A stretch of DNA of 11,351 bases, from assembly GCA_903903935.1 (NCBI GenBank), contig CAIVAX010000485.1, positions 1 through 11,351 of the forward strand, given 5' to 3'. The position numbers were made by a program, and so were the translations under genes. This stretch comes from an uncultured Hyphomicrobiales bacterium. GTDB lineage: Bacteria > Pseudomonadota > Alphaproteobacteria > Rhizobiales > Beijerinckiaceae. The notes beneath the pieces were generated by a model. The model saw nothing but the letters and a program-made list of their open reading frames with translations, was not told where the DNA came from and searched no databases. Positions 6,528-11,351 of the stretch are shown here, one piece after another (within the stretch, counting starts at the first letter, position 1; the number at the start of each line of letters is the position of its first letter).

Positions 6528-7996
6528 GCGGCGGCGCGCTCCTTGCGCGGCACAGGCGCGTCAACTGGCACACGCTCGTCCAAAGGAAAGACTTTGGCAG
6601 GGTTGAGCAACCATTCTGGATCAAAAGCGGCTCGCACGCGCATTTGCTGATCAAGATCAGCTTTGCTGAATTGATGCCGCATCAGATCGCGCTTTTCTAT
6701 GCCAACTCCATGCTCGCCCGTCAGACAGCCGCCGGCATCGACGCACAGGCGAAGAATATCATTGCCCGCCGCCTCGGCCAGAGCCTGGCTGGCTGGATCA
6801 TTGGCATTATACATGATGAGCGGATGCATATTGCCATCGCCCGCATGAAACACATTGGCGACTTTCAAGCCATAGGTGTCGATAATCTCAGCTGTTCTGG
6901 CCAGCACATGCACAAGCTGGCTGGTTGGCACTGTGCCATCCATGCAAATATAATCAGCCACACGCCCGGTTGCGCCAAAGGCCGATTTGCGACCCTTCCA
7001 GATCAGGGCTGCTTCCATAGCAGAGCTCGATTCTTTGACCACTTTCACATGATGCGCTTTGGCAATGGTGATGATGCGCTCAAGCTGCATCGCCATTTCC
7101 TCCTGCGCGCCCTCCACTTCTATGATCAACATGGCTTCAACATCGAGCGGATAGCCCGCATGGGCAAAGGCCTCGCAGATTTCAATGGCGGGGCGATCCA
7201 TAAATTCCATCGCGACGGGAACGATCCCGGCTGCAATGATTGCGGCCACACAGGCGCCCGCATCCTCGCTGCTATCAAAGCCAAACAAAACAGGACGGGC
7301 GCCTTCAGCCGCGCGCAAGAGCCGCACACAGGCCTCTGTGACAATGCCCAATTGCCCCTCCGAGCCGATGATGAGGCCCAAGAGATCAAGACCGGAAGCA
7401 TCCAAAGCGGGACCGCCAATCTGCAAAATCGTGCCATCCATCAACACAAGTGTGGCACCCAGAATATTATTCACCGTCACGCCATATTTCAAACAATGCG
7501 CGCCGCCTGAATTCATGCCAATATTGCCAGCAATCGTGCAGGCCAATTGCGAAGAGGGATCGGGCGCATAGAAAAAGCCCTCTGGCATGACATGATCGGT
7601 AATGGACAGATTGGTCACGCCTGATTCCACCCGCGCCATGCGATTGGCATAATCAATTTCAAGAATGCGATTCATTTTGGAGACGCCAATCACAATCGCA
7701 TCTTCCTGCGGAATCGCGCCGCCTGCCAATGAGGTCCCCGCCCCGCGCGGCACAACTTTCACGCCTTGGCTATGGCAATAGCACAGCACAGCGCTGACCT
7801 CTTGTGTCGAGCGCGGCAGAACAACCGCCAGAGGCAAGCGACGATAAGAGGTGAGGGCATCGGTCTCATAAGCGCGGCGCTCATCCTCGCTGGTGATGAG
7901 ACATTCAGGCGGCAGAAGAGCGGCAAGGCCAGAGATGATGTCATCGCGGCGGGCGAGAATATCTGGATCGGGCGTTGGAAAGGCGATCTGGGTCAT
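6524..7996 (-). CDS. glcD: Glycolate oxidase subunit GlcD, FAD-linked
   Basis: GlcD is the main flavin subunit of glycolate oxidase, oxidising glycolate (and often D-lactate) to the 2-oxo acid. The 490-residue protein carries the PCMH FAD-binding domain with VPRGAGTSLAGG (82-93), PDPSSQLACTIAGNIGMNSGG in its substrate-side region (from about 145) and GSEGQLGIVTEA (about 211-222). The C-terminal FAD-linked oxidase domain has HAGDGNMHP (384-392) and GEHGVGIEK (427-435). All are intact and the length is normal. I chose the ATG at 7994-7996 with AAGG six bases upstream; a TTG five codons earlier would place that ribosome-binding site inside the gene. It is the first gene of glcD-glcE-glcF and is divergent from lutA. 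No glcC-type regulator and no malate synthase gene is visible nearby. Confidence 0.95.
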   Translation of the reverse strand: MTQIAFPTPDPDILARRDDIISGLAALLPPECLITSEDERRAYETDALTSYRRLPLAVVLPRSTQEVSAVLCYCHSQGVKVVPRGAGTSLAGGAIPQEDAIVIGVSKMNRILEIDYANRMARVESGVTNLSITDHVMPEGFFYAPDPSSQLACTIAGNIGMNSGGAHCLKYGVTVNNILGATLVLMDGTILQIGGPALDASGLDLLGLIIGSEGQLGIVTEACVRLLRAAEGARPVLFGFDSSEDAGACVAAIIAAGIVPVAMEFMDRPAIEICEAFAHAGYPLDVEAMLIIEVEGAQEEMAMQLERIITIAKAHHVKVVKESSSAMEAALIWKGRKSAFGATGRVADYICMDGTVPTSQLVHVLARTAEIIDTYGLKVANVFHAGDGNMHPLIMYNANDPASQALAEAAGNDILRLCVDAGGCLTGEHGVGIEKRDLMRHQFSKADLDQQMRVRAAFDPEWLLNPAKVFPLDERVPVDAPVPRKERAAA

Positions 7997-8143
7997 GGCG
8001 GGCCTTGGCAAAGATGAGCGGTCAATTTACCCCATACTGGCGTCTTCAGACAGTCATCTTTTGTGCGAAGCTGATGAGGGCTTGCGGGCTGGGTTCAGCT
8101 GGGCCAAAGTCCGGCCAGATTGCCCCAGCTCATAGGATCTGCC
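7997..8143. promoter_or_regulatory. Divergent control region between glcD and lutA
   Basis: These 147 bases hold no gene and must carry the promoters for both the leftward glcDEF operon and the rightward lutA. TTGGCA (8005-8010) resembles a rightward -35 box, but CATACT (8033-8038) is 22 bases away. TAAATT on the minus strand (about 8023-8028) resembles a leftward -10 box without a good -35. A short dyad GTCT-TC-AGAC sits at 8042-8051. I find no clear GntR-type (GlcC or LldR) operator. The promoters are inferred from gene orientation. Confidence 0.5.
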
Positions 8144-8929
8144 GTGTCAAACCCTGCCAAAGCCGCCTCCTTTGGGCCCCGTGTGGGTTTGTTTGCAACC
8201 TGTTTGGTCGATCTCTTTCGCCCCAGCATTGGCTTTGCCGCCGTTAAGATCTTGGAAGAGGCCGGGTGCAGCGTCAGCGTGCCAGTCCAGACCTGCTGCG
8301 GGCAGCCCGCCTTTAATTCCGGCGACCGGGCGACAACACGCGATCTTGCCCTGCAGGCGATGGAGGCCTTTCGCGAATGTGACTATATCGTCGTGCCCTC
8401 GGGATCATGCGGGGGCATGATGGCCAAGCATTATCCCGAATTATTTGCCGGTGAGCCCAAGCTTGCGCAAAAGGCGCAAGCCTTTGCGGATAAGACGCAT
8501 GAATTGATCAGCTTTCTGCATGATGTGCTGGGCATCAGGCAGGTGGCGGCCAGCTTTCACGGCCAAGTCACCTATCATGATTCCTGCTCGGGCCTGCGTG
8601 AACTTGGGATAGCGGCGCAACCGCGGGCGCTTCTTCGCTCGGTGCAAGGCCTCACCCTCGTTGAAATGGACGAGCATGATGTGTGCTGCGGGTTTGGCGG
8701 CACTTTTGCAGTCAAATATAGCGAGATTTCAGGCGCGATTGTCGCCAAGAAAACCGATCATATCGCCAAGACAGAGGCCGATCTGCTATTGGCAGGTGAT
8801 CTGGGCTGTTTGATGAATATGGCCGGGCGTCTTTCGCGCGAGGGACGCAAGATTGAAGTGCGCCATATTGCTGAAGTGCTGGCGGGCCAAACCGATGTGC
8901 CCGCCATTGGCGCAAAGCCTGTAAGCTAA
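8144..8929 (+). CDS. lutA: LutA-type iron-sulfur protein of lactate utilisation
   Basis: LutA, with LutB and LutC, forms the iron-sulfur enzyme that oxidises L-lactate to pyruvate in the cytoplasm. The 261-residue protein consists of two CCG domains. The first has Cys20 (FATCLVD), Cys51-Cys52 (TCCGQPAFNSG) and Cys89 (PSGSCGG). The second has Cys148 (YHDSCSGLRELG), Cys181-Cys182 (VCCGFGGTF) and Cys222 (GDLGCLMN). The set is complete and the length is normal for LutA. The CCG domains are the same type as in GlcF, but the ferredoxin motifs are absent, which separates the two. I chose the GTG at 8144, with AGGA six bases upstream, over a TTG at 8120 that has no such site. Unusually, the next gene is not lutB: a membrane synthase-like gene follows after 69 bases, and a lutB start comes only after that. 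Confidence 0.9.
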   Translation: MSNPAKAASFGPRVGLFATCLVDLFRPSIGFAAVKILEEAGCSVSVPVQTCCGQPAFNSGDRATTRDLALQAMEAFRECDYIVVPSGSCGGMMAKHYPELFAGEPKLAQKAQAFADKTHELISFLHDVLGIRQVAASFHGQVTYHDSCSGLRELGIAAQPRALLRSVQGLTLVEMDEHDVCCGFGGTFAVKYSEISGAIVAKKTDHIAKTEADLLLAGDLGCLMNMAGRLSREGRKIEVRHIAEVLAGQTDVPAIGAKPVS

Positions 8930-8951
8930 GACTGAGGCTGGTTTATCGAAG

Positions 8952-8972
8952 TCATTCGCTATGGCCGAATGA
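8952..8972 (+). repeat. Inverted repeat between lutA and the membrane synthase-like gene
   Basis: TCATTCG (8952-8958) and CGAATGA (8966-8972) are perfect seven-base complements around a seven-base loop, 22 bases past the lutA stop and 26 bases before the next start. No T-run follows, so it is not a standard terminator. It could be an operator, an mRNA-stabilising hairpin that sets different levels for the two genes, or chance. Confidence 0.45.
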
Positions 8973-8998
8973 AGATTGAATATTGAACTGGATATGCA

Positions 8999-11098
8999 AT
9001 GCCCCTGAGTGCGCCGATCAAAATTCTGTTTGCCACCACAATGGCGCTGGCGGGATTTCTTTTGTTTCAAGTCCAGCCCATGCTGGCTAAATATATTCTG
9101 CCTTGGTTTGGCGGCAGTGCGACAACGTGGATTGTCTGCATGTTGTTTTTCCAAATGGCGCTCTTGGCGGGCTATGGCTATGCCTATGCGCTGAGCCGCC
9201 CTTTGCCCACCCATAAACAAGCGCGCTATCAGATTTATTTTCTCGCCCTTGGTCTGGCGCTGCTGCCCATCACCCCCTCTGATGTGTGGAAGCCAGCGGC
9301 GAGTGATGATCCCACTTTGCGGATTATTGCGCTGCTGAGTGTCAGCGTTGGTCTGCCTTATCTGATCCTCTCCACCACTTCGCCTTTATTATCGCGCTGG
9401 CTGGCTAGGCTTGATCGTAATCTTGATCCGGGGCGCTTTTTTGCGGCCTCCAATCTTGGCTCCTTTGTCGGCTTGCTGAGCTATCCGTTTTTGTTTGAGC
9501 GCTTCATGGCGACCCAGACGCAAACGATTGTCTGGTCCTGGGCCTTTGTCCTGTTTGCGCTTTTGTTCGGCGGTTGTGCTGTGATTGTGATGCGGCGGGG
9601 AGAGGCAATTCTCACAGCAATGGAGGGTGAGGCCAAAGCTGCGCCCAAGGGGCCAGATGCGCTGTGGACTTGGCTGATCACCTCAACTTTGGGATCCGTA
9701 CTTTTGTTGGCCACCACCAATGCCATTACGCAATGGTCGGCTGTGATTCCCTTTTTATGGATCTTGCCGCTCAGCCTCTATCTGCTGACGTTTGTGATCG
9801 CCTTTGGCCAGTCCGGCCTTTATCATCGCACTGGCTTTGCGATTGTCTTTCTTCTACTGGCTTCTGCCAGCCTGTTGATGGATCGGCCTGATACATCCGA
9901 TGCGTTTTTGGCTGATCTCTTGTTGCAATGCCTCACTCTGTTTTTCGGCTGCATGATTTGCCACGCCGAAATGGCGCAATTGCAGCCTGAGCCGGCGCGC
10001 TTGCCTAAATTCTATCTCACCATTGCCTTTGGTGGGGCCTTGGGTGGTTTGCTGGTTGCCATTGCAGCACCGCTGCTGTTGAAAGATTATTACGAACATC
10101 CGCTCGTCTTGATTGCGATTGCGGGGCTGATCGTTTGGCACATGCTAACGCAGAGCAAGAATGAGCATTCTCAACTCATGCGCTCGCTCTCACTTGGTGC
10201 CTTGCTGGTTTTTATCGGCGGATTGGGCGCGGCTGTGACAAATGGCGTGAGCGGCCAATCGCTCATCGTCGAGCGCGTGCGCAATTTTTATGGCGTTGTC
10301 AAAATCGTCAAACAGGATGTGGATGATCCGCAAGACTATTCGCTTGCCATGCAACAGGCGGGGGTTGATCAGGGCTCGCAATTTCAATCGCCTGAAAAGC
10401 ATATGGTGCCCGCCTGCGCCTTTGATACCACCAGCGGCCTTGGCCTAGCGCTGGCCAATCAGGCCAAGCGTCGGGACAAGGGACCACAGACACCTTTGCG
10501 CATTGGCATTGTCGGGCTTGGGGCTGGCATGGTTGCCGCACTTGGCCGCGAGGGTGATCAGATTACCTATTACGAGCTCAATCCTGCCGTGCTTGATCTC
10601 GTCAATCGCCATTTCAGCTTTGTGCGAGATGGCAAAGCCACAACCAATGTGCTGTTGGGAGATGGGCGGCTTGTGCTGGAGCGCCAATTGGATGCGGGGC
10701 AGCCCCAGCAATTTGATGTGCTGGTGATGAATGCCTTTCGCGGCGCTTCGCCGCCGATGCATTTGATGACCAAAGAGGCCTTTGAGCTTTATCTTGCTCA
10801 TTTGGCGCCCAATGGCCTGCTGGCTGTCAATTTTGAACTCGATACATTTGAAATGGCGCCGCTGCATCGCGGCATGGCAGATTTATTTGGGTTAGAAGTC
10901 GGCTGGTTTGAGACACGCAAGGGCAATGAGTGCGATGATCCCATCAGCTGGGCACTCTATAGCAAGGATAAAGCCTTTTTTGATGTGGCCGAGATCAAAT
11001 CTGCGCGCTCGCAATGGCGCGATCAAGCGCAGAGCAAATTAATCTGGACCGATAAGAGCAGCAATCTGATGAGCATTGTCAATTGGTCGCGCGAGTGA
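8999..11098 (+). CDS. Membrane protein of the fused MFS/spermidine synthase family
   Basis: The 699-residue protein has a long membrane part and a C-terminal spermidine synthase-like (Rossmann methyltransferase-fold) domain. About 13 hydrophobic segments span residues 8 to 420, with family-typical stretches such as FQVQPMLAKYILPWFGG near the N-terminus and STTSPLLSRWL. The synthase-like domain begins near RNFYGVVKIVK (about 430). It keeps the nucleotide-binding loop GLGAG (506-510), the acidic Glu526 in YYELNP and GDGR with Asp555. However, the family's LDAF aspartate is Asn578 here (DVLVMNAF), the HGTTxHGxQ region reads AGVDQGSQF, and YYGxxSG reads CAFDTTSG. Canonical aminopropyl transfer is therefore doubtful. 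The start ATG at 8999 has only a weak ribosome-binding site. The gene lies between lutA and lutB, and its stop is seven bases before the lutB start, so co-transcription is likely. The true substrate of this family is not known to me. Confidence 0.88.
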   Translation: MPLSAPIKILFATTMALAGFLLFQVQPMLAKYILPWFGGSATTWIVCMLFFQMALLAGYGYAYALSRPLPTHKQARYQIYFLALGLALLPITPSDVWKPAASDDPTLRIIALLSVSVGLPYLILSTTSPLLSRWLARLDRNLDPGRFFAASNLGSFVGLLSYPFLFERFMATQTQTIVWSWAFVLFALLFGGCAVIVMRRGEAILTAMEGEAKAAPKGPDALWTWLITSTLGSVLLLATTNAITQWSAVIPFLWILPLSLYLLTFVIAFGQSGLYHRTGFAIVFLLLASASLLMDRPDTSDAFLADLLLQCLTLFFGCMICHAEMAQLQPEPARLPKFYLTIAFGGALGGLLVAIAAPLLLKDYYEHPLVLIAIAGLIVWHMLTQSKNEHSQLMRSLSLGALLVFIGGLGAAVTNGVSGQSLIVERVRNFYGVVKIVKQDVDDPQDYSLAMQQAGVDQGSQFQSPEKHMVPACAFDTTSGLGLALANQAKRRDKGPQTPLRIGIVGLGAGMVAALGREGDQITYYELNPAVLDLVNRHFSFVRDGKATTNVLLGDGRLVLERQLDAGQPQQFDVLVMNAFRGASPPMHLMTKEAFELYLAHLAPNGLLAVNFELDTFEMAPLHRGMADLFGLEVGWFETRKGNECDDPISWALYSKDKAFFDVAEIKSARSQWRDQAQSKLIWTDKSSNLMSIVNWSRE

Positions 11099-11105
11099 GG
11101 ATGAG

Positions 11106-11291
11106 ATGACCCAGCATCCAACGTCCAAACATTTTAAAGATAATGCCCATCGGGCATTGCAGAATGCGCAATTACAAAAGGCGCTGGGCCATACACGCAC
11201 AGGCTTTATCGAGCGGCGCGCGCAAGCGGCTGGTGAGCGTGACGTGGCCGTGGGGCGATCGGGCGCGCGGCCTCGCTGCCACGAGCGCTAG
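11106..11291 (+). CDS. lutB: LutB N-terminal fragment, reading frame broken
   Basis: The first 42 residues match the N-terminus of LutB, the ferredoxin-containing iron-sulfur subunit of the lactate oxidation complex: HPTSKHFKDNAHRALQNAQL (4-23), then QKALGHTRTGFIERRAQA. In intact LutB proteins of about 470 residues this is followed by an LPEFxxLRDxAR-like helix. Here it becomes GERDVAVGRSGARPRCHER and stops at TAG (11289-11291). The next frame (from about 11235) contains WGDRARGL, which faintly resembles the expected helix, so a frameshift is possible. The ATG has GAGG five bases upstream, overlapping the stop region of the preceding gene, so initiation looks intact and coupled. The break coincides with a sharp rise in GC content. 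Either the gene is a pseudogene, the sequence is faulty near this end, or other DNA is joined here. Confidence 0.65.
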   Translation: MTQHPTSKHFKDNAHRALQNAQLQKALGHTRTGFIERRAQAAGERDVAVGRSGARPRCHER

Positions 11292-11351
11292 GGCGTTGAC
11301 TCACGCGCTCCTCCGTGCGTGCAGCAAGCACGGCCAGGCGCTCGGACAGCG
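11211..11351. other. GC-rich end segment of unclear origin
   Basis: By hand count 106 of these 141 bases are G or C (75 percent), against 48 percent in 11101-11200. From about 11232 no plus-strand frame gives recognisable LutB sequence. On the minus strand one frame is open from the window edge to a TAA at 11206-11208 (47 codons, containing LSERLAVLAARTEERVSQ), which could be the tail of an incoming gene or chance in GC-rich DNA. Confidence 0.35.

Noticed and set aside
6509..7510. A 333-codon plus-strand open frame opposite glcD and glcE
   Set aside because: It is fully antisense to two well-supported genes, its product is rich in histidine, alanine and glycine as expected from a complementary frame, and it has no recognisable domain.

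Overview
The window reads as chromosomal DNA of an alphaproteobacterium, most likely of the order Hyphomicrobiales (Rhizobiales). The HisZ, GlcDEF and LutA/LutB protein types, the DUF2076 protein and the frequent GTG starts support this. Genus cannot be fixed from the sequence.

Left part (1-2104): the 5' part of hisZ (histidine biosynthesis) runs leftward off the edge. Across a gene-free stretch of about 360 bases, a secreted YkuD-type L,D-transpeptidase is transcribed rightward and ends at a clear intrinsic terminator (2057-2089).

Middle part (2105-7996), all on the minus strand: glcD-glcE-glcF form a compact operon for the three-subunit glycolate (2-hydroxyacid) oxidase. It is followed by a lysine/alanine-rich histone H1-like protein with an unrecognised helical C-terminal domain, which probably has its own promoter, and then by a DUF2076 protein.

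Right part (8144-11351), plus strand, divergent from glcD: lutA (iron-sulfur subunit of the LutABC lactate oxidation system), then a 699-residue membrane protein of the 'fused MFS/spermidine synthase' family, then the start of lutB. The lutB frame breaks after about 42 recognisable codons, exactly where GC content jumps from about 48 to about 75 percent.

Functionally, 3978-11291 is a 2-hydroxyacid oxidation locus: glycolate oxidase one way, lactate oxidation the other, sharing a 147-base divergent control region. Its oddest points are the membrane synthase-like gene between lutA and lutB, the apparent loss of conserved active-site residues in that gene, the broken lutB at the right edge, and the H1-like fusion protein downstream of glcF. 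No CRISPR array, tRNA, rRNA, integrase or transposase gene was seen.
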